Below are positions 26,101-36,700 of a stretch of 64,000 nucleotides of DNA, one piece after another; position 1 is the first letter of the stretch; the number at the start of each line of letters is the position of its first letter. The notes under the pieces are model-generated. The model saw only the letters and a program-made list of their open reading frames with translations, ran no database searches and had not been told where the DNA came from. The DNA lies in the NCBI RefSeq assembly GCF_008831285.2, contig NC_045147.1, positions 11,287,427 through 11,351,426 of the forward strand, in the 5' to 3' direction. A program made the position numbers and the translations under genes. This DNA comes from Nymphaea colorata. Taxonomy: Eukaryota; Streptophyta; Magnoliopsida; Nymphaeales; Nymphaeaceae.

Positions 26101-26886
26101 CATAGGGAGGCAGACTAGTGAAGCATACTACAAAGAGATACTTGGGCCAGGCTAGCTTAGCATGGTAACCTTTCCTTTTCCATGGGCATGCTACAGGCAG
26201 TTCATAACCTAATTCCCAAGGCTTTTCTGCGCTGATTTTTTAGTATTAGCATGTTTATACTTCCACGAACCTGGTAAGCATGTTGACCTTTTGATATAGC
26301 AGAGGTTGGACCAGGACTTGCTAGCAATCTGGCTCTTGTTTGATGGAATTTACTTCTTATTCCTAATTCTTGACCTGTTGTTAATCTGTTGAACTTTTTT
26401 AGGGACCTTCAAGATCTGAACAAACTAGTAGTTTGATTTTATGTAATTGTGCACATATTTAATTTGATTTTATGAACTTACTTAGTTTGGCCAGACGTTG
26501 CATCAACAAAATTTTCAATCTCTTTTCACAGCAGAACAAATTACTTGGCAAATTATTGACCCTTTTAATATTGGTGAATTTGGCAGATTGTGGTAGGAAG
26601 TTTTATGCCAAACCATCAGGAGCCGCAGATTAAGAAGTCAAAATTTGATGCACCAGATGCTCTGCCACAGATGTTCAGTTCAACTGCGGCAACAGCTGCA
26701 ATTCCTATTTCGTGTTCAGGGATGGACGGGAGTTATGAGGAGAAGAACCAACCAGTTTCTTCCAATCATCAGCATAAACCTGTGGCTTCTTACCAAAATG
26801 ATGGATGGACTCCCACGAACCCAGTACCTGAATCAAGAGATTCAATTAATGACTCATTACCAAAGGATAGCCAGTTAAGCCATTAA
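20126..26886 (+). CDS. AT-hook motif nuclear-localized protein (AHL, clade B, two hooks)
   Basis: AHL proteins bind the minor groove of AT-rich DNA and form trimers through a PPC/DUF296 domain, regulating growth and nuclear-matrix attachment. Five exons join to 337 aa: 20126-20477, 23221-23288, 24428-24559, 25683-25844 and 26587-26886. All borders are GT..AG and the phases agree. Residues 1-60 are Gly/Ala-rich. AT-hook 1 is KKRGRPRR (67-74) and AT-hook 2 is KRSRGRPPGSGNKQ (99-112). The PPC domain runs from EWIASSAGGGFTPHVITI (about 119) through GRFEILSLSGSF (185-196) to GGGVAGLLMAASPVQIVVGSF (about 225-245). The C-terminal 90 residues are polar and low-complexity. Introns and two hooks place it in clade B, type II; clade A genes are intronless. 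The exact AHL number cannot be assigned. Confidence 0.95.
20478..23220 (+). other. AHL intron 1 (2.7 kb)
   Basis: Contains a (CT)n tract near 20748-20773 and otherwise no coding or repeat structure that I can support. Confidence 0.8.
20748..20773. repeat. (CT)n microsatellite
   Basis: About 13 CT units in AHL intron 1. Confidence 0.9.
23945..24146. repeat. 101-bp tandem duplication in AHL intron 2
   Basis: Unit 23945-24045 is repeated at 24046 to about 24147. The copies are nearly identical and differ in one T-run length. A partial third start (gagttttggggtta) follows. Confidence 0.9.
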
Positions 26887-27722
26887 TCAGTCTGGGGGGT
26901 TTGGACTAAATACGATTCCTTTAAAGATGAATATGGCTGGTTTATAGCAGTTGTAAAACTCTTGTGCTGTGGCATCTGGGTGATGAATGATGTCATTTGG
27001 CTCTCAGGAATTTGTGAGGTTTGACTGTTTCAAAGTGAATGCAGGATTGATGCCATGGCTTTTCAGGTATTTGTCTCACTGGACTAATTAGGATATCTTA
27101 GGATCATAGTCATAATGTATCTCTCGCTGACATCAGACATATAACTTACGACTAGTCTGGTACGTGTTGTATTCATACTGAGTATCTGTTTTTCGTTTGT
27201 TGTGGCTTGATTTTGTTGTAAACTCCAATTTCGCATGGTAAGGATCATCTTTCATGTGCCTTGGTCATGTATTGAGCTTTGGTGAGCAGCTGGTGTTTTA
27301 GGCAATTCTTTTATGCTTGGTGCCTATTTTCATGTTTGTGCTCTAATCAAGTTCCTTTTCAAGCAATGCTAAGTTGTGCAAGTAATTGTAACTGCACTGT
27401 TTTCTTCTTTGATAGCTGAAGAGATTGTCCAAAAATGGTCACTCAACTTTATGCATATCTTTCTCCTCTCACCCAATGATGTTGAGAGACTTTTGCTGGA
27501 TATATCTACTGTCATCTTTAAACATTCATTAATGTGTTTCATTGTGGCCTATGCGGGTGTATCTCTTGAATTTGCTTTGGCAGAGAGGAACTTTGATCTC
27601 TATCAGTGCCCTTTTGATGCAGCATCAAACCATCCATATAGGTTCCATCATGTTACCAAATGAGGTGTTTGCAAATGGGAGAAAGAAGCTACAGATGGAA
27701 CATGTTAGTTTTTTTGTGTATA

Positions 27723-27757
<35 letters not shown>

Positions 27758-27902
27758 CCACACCAAACTCTATAATTTGCTATTGAATTGCATACAGAAG
27801 TTCAACTGCAGTATTTTCCCATTTCTGTGGGAAGTGTCTCAGTGACAAACTCCAAACTTTCAGGCATGGCATTTGAAATTATGTAGATGGCTGCTTCCAG
27901 AG
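26887..27902. other. AHL 3' flank
   Basis: 3' untranslated region and spacer, with a compound (TG)n(AG)n tract at about 27722-27757. A 95-codon ORF at 27376-27663 has no recognisable domain and is not called. Confidence 0.5.
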
Positions 27903-28497
27903 TTAGAGGGTGTACATGATAATTAAGACAGGTCTTTGCTCGTAAGTATTCAGAATCTGGAAAATTTCCTGTAATGGGCAGTCAGGCAATCTTTTCTTCC
28001 TTTGTTTGTGAACTTTGCGCATAAATTCTTCGACTGTTCTATTGAATTCTTCAATTCCTTTCTCCTCTTCACTGCACCTATATTCCACAAATTGGTTTTG
28101 TGAGCATTCTGTCACCTTCTTTTGTATGTTCATTGTCACGCAATCTTCCTTGTCGCCAACCTTCTTCTGTAGCTTCCCTTGTCTTTGCATTCGACTCCCA
28201 TAATTCTGCTTGGTTGCCTCCAGTTTCTACCTCTCCACATCCATGTTTTCCTGCATGATCGGATAATCCGGTATGTGACTGTCAGCCTCAGCATACTTTG
28301 ACCATTTGAATGTATGTAAACAAAACACAAGCGACAATGGAGATGCTTATGCAAAATCTGAGGCGTGGACTGTGCGCAAAGATGGGTTTTTTTGGAGAAC
28401 AGTGATGATCATGGTTTGCTTGGAAAATAGAAATGGGAAGACCCAGAATGCCGAGAATTGTGAGCAGACGAAGCGGAGAGGACTCTGATCCTTTCAT
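27903..28497 (-). pseudogene. broken DUF761-like membrane protein gene
   Basis: Read on the minus strand from 28497, a frame opens with a short hydrophobic segment (FCISISIVACVLFTYIQMV). It then shifts by one base near 28293. The next frame continues gene-like (YAEADSHIPDYPIMQENMDVE), meets a TAG near 28229, and goes on open to 27903. That last part holds EEFNRTVEEFMRKVHKQRKK, which resembles the DUF761 C-terminal helix seen in the intact gene at 31028-31516. The order membrane segment, spacer, acidic patch and DUF761 helix is kept. I infer a pseudogene with one frameshift and one stop; two sequencing errors would also explain it. An alternative is an ORF of 95 codons (28190-27903) only. Confidence 0.45.
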
Positions 28498-28925
28498 TTT
28501 CTACTCTCTGCAACTTGAGCGAGAGGAATGGAGTATTGGAATGATGGCAGGGTTACCTTCCGGCCTCCTAAGTTTACATTATTTTGTACCACTGTCTCTT
28601 TCATTTCCTATTAATAGTGCTCATGGCATTGCAACTTCGAGCAATGTTGACGCGCGCTGAAGGCGTGCTAGATAGATATTGGAGAGAAAGTTCAAGGCTA
28701 TGCACTCCGTTAGTTTATGCTCGCTTCTTGGAAACTTCTAATATGTATGAGACGAAGCTCCACTAATGGTGATGTTCCCAATGATTTCTGGTATGCATGC
28801 TGAAGCCTTTTGGAAATTGACAAGGTCTCGGATAGATTGTCCGCCGAAGCCCCTCTACCTTTTCTCCTGTTTTCGGGGTTTAGGACTGCTTCAAAATTTA
28901 GGTAAAGAGTGAGATGCTTGTCAAC

Positions 28926-29045
28926 TAGAGTGCTATTGTTTGTAATTCAAAAATAATGCTCATAGAAATTTGACAACCAAACTTGTAGAGTGCTATTGTT
29001 TGTAATCCGAAAATAATGCTCATAGAAATTTGACAACCAAACTTT
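28926..29045. repeat. 60-bp tandem duplication
   Basis: Copies 28926-28985 and 28986-29045 differ at about three positions. Confidence 0.92.
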
Positions 29046-29456
29046 CATGGCATATCAATCCAACCAACTAGGGTATGCTCCTTGCCTCTTGGGGCATTAT
29101 GCTGGTAGGAAGTCACGTGGGTGATTATGATGGCCTTCATGTAAATAATTCTAATCATGTGCGCCTTATGGACAGGAAACAAAGTGGGAAATTAAACATT
29201 TTTTTTCTACGAAAAAAGCCATCGTTTGTTTTGACGGTAAAAGAGATATCATTGTCCTAAGGTATTAAATTGCAAGGCTTCGCAGTGGTGCCATCACCTG
29301 GCAATAAGTTTTATTTGAGTTCATTTAAGGTAGATTCTCTTTCATTATGTGTACTAAATCAATTTTTTTCAATAGTTCATAAAGTATCATTTATATATAA
29401 TTCTTTTTAAAAAAGGAGAATTATAAGTTGAACTTTGTTTTCCAAAACTAACTTTT

Positions 29457-29571
29457 GACATAATGAACCATCTATCAGGTTGATTATACCAATTGTAAAT
29501 CAATTCAAATAATCTTTATACACATTGATTTGCAATTGGTATAATCAACCTGATAGATAGTTCATTATGTC
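29457..29571. repeat. 47-bp inverted repeat (hairpin) with 21-base loop
   Basis: The arm 29457-29503 pairs with 29525-29571 over all 47 positions with only about two mismatches. The loop is 29504-29524. The motif caacctgat(a/g)gatag is repeated once more just after the right arm. No coding sequence or clear target duplication is present. Confidence 0.9.
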
Positions 29572-29759
29572 AACCTGATGGATAGAAAAGTGTATCGTGC
29601 TAGAGAAAAAATTAATATGGTAGGCATACAAAGTGAAAATCACCATCCACTTTCATTATTTATATAAATTAATCTTTGTCAACATAAAGTTTGTAATACC
29701 CCAAAAGTTTAGTTTTATATTAAACATTGTAATAAATCTTTAAAGACTTACAAATGGAA

Positions 29760-29964
29760 CAGCTAAAATGAGTGAATGATATTAAAGCACGGTCCAACAC
29801 TCAAACTTGAGTTTCTACATACATAAATATTTTGTACCTTAAGGGAAGTAGATTGTAACACTCCAGCTAAAATGAATGATATTAAACTACGGTTCAACAC
29901 TCAAACTTGAGTTTCTACATACACAAACATGTATACCTTAAGGAAAGTGAATTGTAACACTCCA
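29760..29964. repeat. about 104-bp diverged tandem repeat
   Basis: Unit 29760-29863 is followed by a similar unit 29864-29964. Flanking segments near 29695 and 29955 (gtaatacccc.. and gtaacactcc.. with aagtttagt) suggest a longer, older repeat array. Confidence 0.8.
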
Positions 29965-31027
29965 AGAAGTTTAGTCTCGTGCTAAAGATTGAAAAAACCG
30001 TTATGAAGTTTCAATTTTATTTCACTGTTTGTCATTAAATATGATATAAAGAATGTGATAAGAATGACATTATGTGAGAAGGTCCTACTGTTAATATTTT
30101 GTTATGATAATTACGTGCATGCCAATTCGTGAAGTCTATACTTTTGCCCACAGAATTGGCCGGAATCGGTTTGAATCAGCCCCTTTTCAATTCGTTGCAG
30201 ATTTATTTAAAATTTTCACCTTATTTTTGAATTTACATTTTTTCCAATTTTTTGTTGTTTTTACTCGATTTTTGAATTAAGAACATTTTTCCAATTAATC
30301 CGCTTCACAAGCTATTCCTATTTCAATCTGATCCACCGGCTCTCAAATTATTAGGCTTTTCGATTCAATTAAAAGACCAATTATAATATTACTTTTATCA
30401 TGTTAACAATTATTACTCTACGGTACTCGTTAAAATGAACACAGTCTTTAACGAAGAAAAAAGTACGCATGGACGTGAAGAAAGACTTCGAAATGAAAAA
30501 ATAAATAAATAGAGGAAACGAACATATTGTTCTCGGTTTGTACGTACCGCTGCCCCATTTGCCTGAAGGAAATTGGTGGCAACGTGGGATTTAACTTAAT
30601 CGTTCATTAACTTGTTTCTGCTTGTTCTCATAGCCGATATCGATTTCCTCGGAATTCAATATTTCATGACGCCAGTTCTTGTTACTGTACTGCAACGCAA
30701 CACAAATTTCTCCATTTTTCTCAGGTTAAAGGAGAAGAAGCGTAACGGAAAATTGTTGTTTCTTGGTTGGAAGAAAGTTGAAAATTTCTCGACGGCATCA
30801 TCCTCAAACCCATTTAGAACTAACAGAATTCTGGTATATTTGAAGCGCCATTCTTTCTCATGAATTCAAATAATCTAGATGTTGGTTTCAGTTCGGGTGA
30901 GCGATCAAATGGACATAAATTTCTTGAGTGGCAAATGGAAAGAGGTTCTTTTACATGGTTGGTTGACTAAAACACTCTCATCAGTCATCTCTGTTGAAAG
31001 TCGGAAAAGCTAGAAGACGCATTCGAC

Positions 31028-31516
31028 TTAACATCGCTCCTCCCTCTCCCTTTCTCTCTTGATCTTCGCTATGAAGTCTTCAATCTTCTTATTGAATTCA
31101 TCATCAGATTCTTCTTCTTCGTCCTCTTCTTCTTCCTCTTCTAATGCTACTGCTGCATCTTCCACTGGCGCAACTTCACAGTCCATTGAGCTGGATCTGC
31201 AACTATAGGCATTTTGTGTAGGGATCGTTAAGTCAGAGTTGGTGCCCACGATCAAAAGGAGAAAGACGATCATGTTGCACATGCAGAACATCAAGAGAGG
31301 ACTGGAGGCAGCAAGTCCAATCATCTCAAATGCAGACCGGAGAGCGCTCTTTAGCGGTGCCACCTGAAGCAGGCAGCCTAAGACGGAAACAGTAGCAACC
31401 ACCGAAGGAACCACCATTCTGGGGATGCTCGGAACCTCTTTCGTCGTTCCCTTCCGGTGGATGGATGGAGGTGCCATCTTTACTTGGGTGTATGTCGTTT
31501 CACACGCCATGCCCAT
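31028..31516 (-). CDS. DUF4408/DUF761 family membrane protein
   Basis: A single-exon gene of 162 aa. Two hydrophobic segments (about residues 34-54 and 66-92, the second LLMFCMCNMIVFLLLIV) are followed by a polar linker, an acidic run of Glu/Asp at 126-140, and the C-terminal motif EFNKKIEDFIAKIK (140-153). That order is typical of plant proteins carrying an N-terminal DUF4408 region and a C-terminal DUF761 helix. Their biochemical role is not established, although some members are reported in stress responses. The ATG at 31516 is the first in the frame; an inner Met at residue 14 is possible. A related broken copy on the same strand lies about 2.5 kb to the left. Confidence 0.8.
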   Translation of the reverse strand: MGMACETTYTQVKMAPPSIHRKGTTKEVPSIPRMVVPSVVATVSVLGCLLQVAPLKSALRSAFEMIGLAASSPLLMFCMCNMIVFLLLIVGTNSDLTIPTQNAYSCRSSSMDCEVAPVEDAAVALEEEEEEDEEEESDDEFNKKIEDFIAKIKREREREERC

Positions 31517-32339
31517 TCGCTGGATCCTCTCTTCGTCCCCGAGTTTGCTTCGGCCAGATTCTGGGATGCGTGGACTTGGGGATTGGGATTCCCCAATTTA
31601 AAGCTCCCTCCTCCCCCAATAAGGGGAGATCAGTGAGAGTGTTGTGCAGAGGAAGACTCCAAGTCATGAGGTCCCCGGATTTCCTTGCGACGGAAGACAG
31701 AGGTGGCTCGGTGGCTTGTGCTCTCATTCTCCGTTTTGTTTTGGACTGTGTAAAAGCTTTTCCAGCACGCTTGTTTGTCTGGAATCTGGTCGGGCCTTCA
31801 TTACCAAAAGAGACGCCCATGCCCAAGACAAAGCCACAGTGTTGCAGTGTTTGTATCCGACCAAGTATCCACAGTCTGTGCCCCAAAAATCAGATGCGTC
31901 AAATTTCCCGTACGCTCCTGTTAGGTGACTTCGTTTGTCGTGCTTTACAGGGCCCAGGCAAACTGTGATTTCCTTGTTTCTTTTTTCAATTGAATTGAAT
32001 GCTGCTCTTCTTCTTGGTTTGCCGGAGAAGACAGCGTGTTTCGAGCGTATTGCTTGGAAAGCTTGAAGAAAGTGACAAAGGGTGGCCTTTGGCGAGTAGT
32101 CCACCCACTTGTGAGATTGTGTTGATTGAAGGTTGGGTTATTGTTGCTTTCCTCTCGCTGATCCCTTCTTTCATGTCCTTGTGAATGTCATTATTTTATC
32201 ATTTATAGTCTGAGAAGAATAACGCCCATAAAAATCAAACATGTCTTTCAATGTCACTATTTTATCATTTATAATAGAGAAGAACAACACCCATAAAAAT
32301 CAAACTAATACCTACTGTCCGCCCAACCAATGATGCTAC

Positions 32340-32415
32340 ACCCCTTGAAGGAGAACCTTCCTACACAGATGGAACTCACCCCTTGAAGGAGAACCTTCCT
32401 ACACAGATGGAACTC
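32340..32415. repeat. 38-bp perfect tandem duplication
   Basis: Exact copies at 32340-32377 and 32378-32415. Confidence 0.95.
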
Positions 32416-33486
32416 TGTCGCCTGTGTGTAGCAACTGAAAAGAGCTCCTACCTTTCTGAGGTGACGAACCTTGAGAAAGGTGGATGCTTCAAGCTTTATC
32501 CATGCTTTACACCATGAAAGTTTTCATGTGGACAGCTTTCTGACCTTTCTTGTCTTATATAAAAGCCATTGCATCTTTTTTTTTTAATGGTAAATGGTTT
32601 TTCTGACTACACCCTTTCATATGTTTGCGATTGTGTATTTATTAAAGTGCAACAAGTCTCGCACCAATTTTTTTTTAAGCTTTAGTGCAAGTGGACCAAT
32701 TGATTTGTTTCACCACTTGCGAAAGCACGTAACACAAATTATAATATGGTAAATAAGCTGTAACAATACAATTAGTCACTTAAGCAAAAGGCCTGGAACT
32801 AGTATTTTTTATTGATTTTGTCATTTAAGAACTGAAACCGAAGAACATGGTGTTCTTCGTAATATGCACCATAAACCACACAGAGTCAGATGGTGTTTCT
32901 TGTAACATGCACCATAAACTAACCATGCGCTCTCCAATAACGGTGTCAAAAATTTAATGATATTTTGCTTTGAAGACCTTTTAAGTAATAATTGGTTCGA
33001 AAAGAGATAAACACCAAATTTCGAATTTCCAACTCTCTACCCAAATAATTAAAAAGTAAAATAATTCTCACATTTTAAACAGCATTAACTTGATTAATCA
33101 CCTCGATCGAGATTTAAACATTCAAAGTATTAAAACAACCGCACAAGTCTAAATACTCAATCAAACAAGCACATTTTAAAACTATATAACACACACACTT
33201 GTAAAGCTACTTTTCAAGATTCTTCATCCCAATGCTCCCTGAACCTTGTGCACAGGTGCCTGCTTAATGATGTTTTATGTTAACAAGGTTCTAGGAATGA
33301 CCTAATCTACACCTATATTTGAGAGAGTTTAATTAGATATCTAATACAGATAGACTTTAAAGGCACCCAGTCCTGTGTGCTTTTATTTTTAAAATTGAAA
33401 ATTAATTTCAAAAAATTAATTTGAAACAACAGTCGAGGATTAAGAATTTGCCCATTTCAGATATTGGACAAAGAGAAGTTTACGCT

Positions 33487-33490
<4 letters not shown>

Positions 33491-33520
<30 letters not shown>
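33491..33520. repeat. (CT)n microsatellite
   Basis: About 15 CT units. Confidence 0.9.
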
Positions 33521-33522
<2 letters not shown>

Positions 33523-33770
33523 ACTGTTAGGGTTATAATCTCAACTATGGTGAAGAGGTTCAACAAATAAATGCAACCGGCAATTTCCAATTCTGTTAGC
33601 AACTTCCTTCTAGTGGCCTAAGCAAAACTGGAATTCACCATTTTAACAATGGATCAGGAACCACAAGCGTAGAAGTAGTTAATAATTCTTTCTCTCGCTC
33701 TGAAAGAGAATGCATGTTGGGAAAATTTTTCATCTCCAATCTTTACAAATGTAAATCCTGTGAGAAACCT

Positions 33771-36700
33771 TTAACCAAGACCGCCTGCTGGTTCCCTGCG
33801 GGGAGGATCGGCCTTTGCACGAGACGGCCTGATTATGCGGTCAATTAGCCCATACTCCAGAGCCTCCTGGGCATTGAAGCGCTTCATCCGACTAAGATCC
33901 TTATGTACCTGTACCATCCCAATGCAATTGAAAAAAAAATAGAAACCGTGTCCACATATCAACGCCTATACAAAACAGTTAATCTGCAAATAAAACATAT
34001 CAATAACTGACAAATTCTAAATAACTAGTGCAGGACGGTAGGAGCTAGTTATGGGAGATTGAACGTCAAGGATATAGAATCTCAGAAAAACTTGTACTCA
34101 ACATGTAGTGGTTTTCGCATTTCATATGACAGGGTGGGCGGTTTAAGGAGACTGAACTTGACAAGGACACCAAACAGAATCTTGGAACACTTATTATAAA
34201 CTTGTTTATGGGTTGTACCTTCAGAAAACTTCTAGGAATCGTGGATCTCTGAACCATGGCAAACCATTATAATAAGAGCACCATGAGAACCACAAGATTA
34301 CATTTAATGGTAAAGAAGCCTGCATACAATGAATCATTCACATCTCAAGAAGCTGACAGCATCCAGTGGGCACCAGGCCAGGTACCCGACGGGTACCGGG
34401 TACGACTTGGCCCCTGGCCTGGGCCTTAAAATTGCGCACTGGTCCATCCCAATAACTTATTTTCAATATTATTTTATTTAATTATATATATATTTCACTA
34501 CAAATAATTATATTACATATTAAATTGTATTAAAAATATATTTTTTATTCTAACCAGGCTGGGCCAGGATGGGCTCGGGCCCCCGTGCAGGCAATCAAGC
34601 TGGTACCAAGCTGCAATCACGGGCTGCAGACCAGCCCGAGCCCCACTTCTTATGGCCTGGCCCGGCCCAAGGCCCAGCACTCCAGCCAAACCAGTAACAC
34701 CATGAACTAGTACTGTGAAGTGTGAACAGTAACATTTCCAAAGAGGAGATAATTGTCACTCAAGAGCTATTAATTGCTAAACGATTGCAAGGGTGGATGC
34801 AGAAGCGCAAATCTAAATAAAAAAAAATGTAAAAGGGAGCATTCTTATCCAATTTAACTGCAACAAAATGTATAGAGACTAATGAAACAAATGCAAGAAA
34901 CTGATAAAAATTTATATCAGATGGTAATATTTACGATATAATATCCCTACGAAAGGGGGACCATACATCTAGTGAATTTAGTGGGTGACGCTAATAGAGA
35001 AAATGGAGAATCTATCTCCAATATAGTAATCTGAAAGAAAAAACAAATAAAGCGAAAAAAAGGACTGCAGCTTTATTGAAAAATACAAACGAAGAAAGAT
35101 ACCTTTTCTACAGGTTGTCCAGTCTTTGTAGCTAGTTCCTGGAATAGGTAGTCCCTAATTCTAATGAGCTCATTGGCTTCATTTTGAATATCATCAGCCT
35201 GTCAAGCAGATGCCAGGATAAAAAAATCACATGAATAACAGTTCCGAAACCTCATGAGTAATAACAGTTAATATGTAAACGAGAACAGACCTGGCCACGA
35301 GCAGACCCAGCAGGTGACTGCAGAGCAATTCTTGACAGAGGCATGGCAAGACGACTACCCTTTTGGTGGAACATGAACAGAATAATCAGCAAAAACAAGG
35401 CATTGTAAAAAATGGACTTGAAGTCTGCAACAAGAACTTGACCAATTCACAAACCTTCTCTCCAGCTGCAAGAAGAAACCCTGCCATATTATAAGCATAG
35501 CCAACACACCTTGTGCCAACAGCACTCTTTAAGCTCTGGATAGTATCATATATCGCCATGCTGGGGGTTAACTGTTAAAAGACCCCAGTAGGAGAGAGAA
35601 AGAGTGAGATAGCACTAATGAATATTTATGATATAAGCATATCCATAGCTATACAAACTAAAAGCAACCTGCTCTAGTTCAAGACTACATAAAACTCACA
35701 TCGCCACCAGGACCATTGATATATAAGTAAAGTTTCTCTGACGATTCCAAGCTATCTAGGTAAAGCATTGTCGCCAGTATTTGATTACTGAATTCCTCAT
35801 CAATATGTTGCCCAATAAAGATGACCCGCTCCCTATACTGCAAGTAAAAGAATTCCAGAACAGCTAAATTATCCTGTAACACGCAGTGCGAAGCATATGG
35901 TCTACAAGAGAGACAAATGTTACTTACAAGTGCATTCCACAAATCAACCCATTGCCATGAACCTTCACCAGGAGTTCTATATGGCACTCTAGGTGTCCCA
36001 ATTGGCATCATTTTAACACGTGCACGTGTTGCTTTCCTGCTTATACCACTGCACCAAATGTACAGTCAATCAGCCATTTTGGTTCCTTACCTAAAGCACC
36101 TACCATATTTGACAAGTAAAAGCACTAGTCCTGGTTAATGCATGTAAAGCCAACTGATCTGCAGAATTACTCGCACCAGAACCAGAGAAACAGGATAGCT
36201 TTTAACATAAATTTGTGCTGGTCCTATAGTTGTAAAATCCAGTGTCTGTTGTGGTAATCCCTTTAGAAGAATAAAGAGAGGACCAGCTCCAGCTACCAAT
36301 TAATTCTTGATATCTTTTGTTACATTTATGGCAAAGAAAAACAAATGTAGCTAAAGAGAACATGGACACAAAATGCCATTAGCCATATATATCTCATGCC
36401 ATCTGTTGGAAGCTTTACATGGCTAGCAATCACTTCCCCATTCCTCCAATCTGCGAAGAGTTTCTACACAACCACCCTCTTTTAGTATAAAATATAGAGT
36501 CCAAACATTCTAACCTCTACAAAATGCCGCTTTTCCTAGGGAAGAGGATTATCATCCACTCGACTATGAAGCCTATCTTTTCTCCCAATTCAGGCTGTAT
36601 TGGCCCCAAGTTAATAAAACAGAAAACATTCAATTATTTTATTTAAGAAGTTAAAAAATAACTCCTACATGTTTGATTCATTTACAAATATTGCCTTCCT

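Larger units (their letters stand above)
28498..31027. other. repeat-rich AT intergenic region
   Basis: No gene was recognised apart from the tandem and inverted repeats listed separately. From 29330 to 30540 it is very AT-rich. Confidence 0.5.
31517..33770. other. intergenic DNA with short tandem duplications and (CT)n
   Basis: Upstream region of the DUF761 gene and spacer. Direct duplications are at 32185-32310 (two diverged copies ending cataaaaatcaaac) and 32340-32415. A (CT)n tract is at about 33491-33520. No gene was recognised. Confidence 0.5.

Noticed and set aside
27376-27663. 95-codon ORF downstream of AHL
   Set aside because: No recognisable family; probably 3' flank.
31465-31968. 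167-codon + strand ORF upstream of the DUF761 gene
   Set aside because: Overlaps the start of the minus-strand gene and has several competing ORFs on both strands; no family features.
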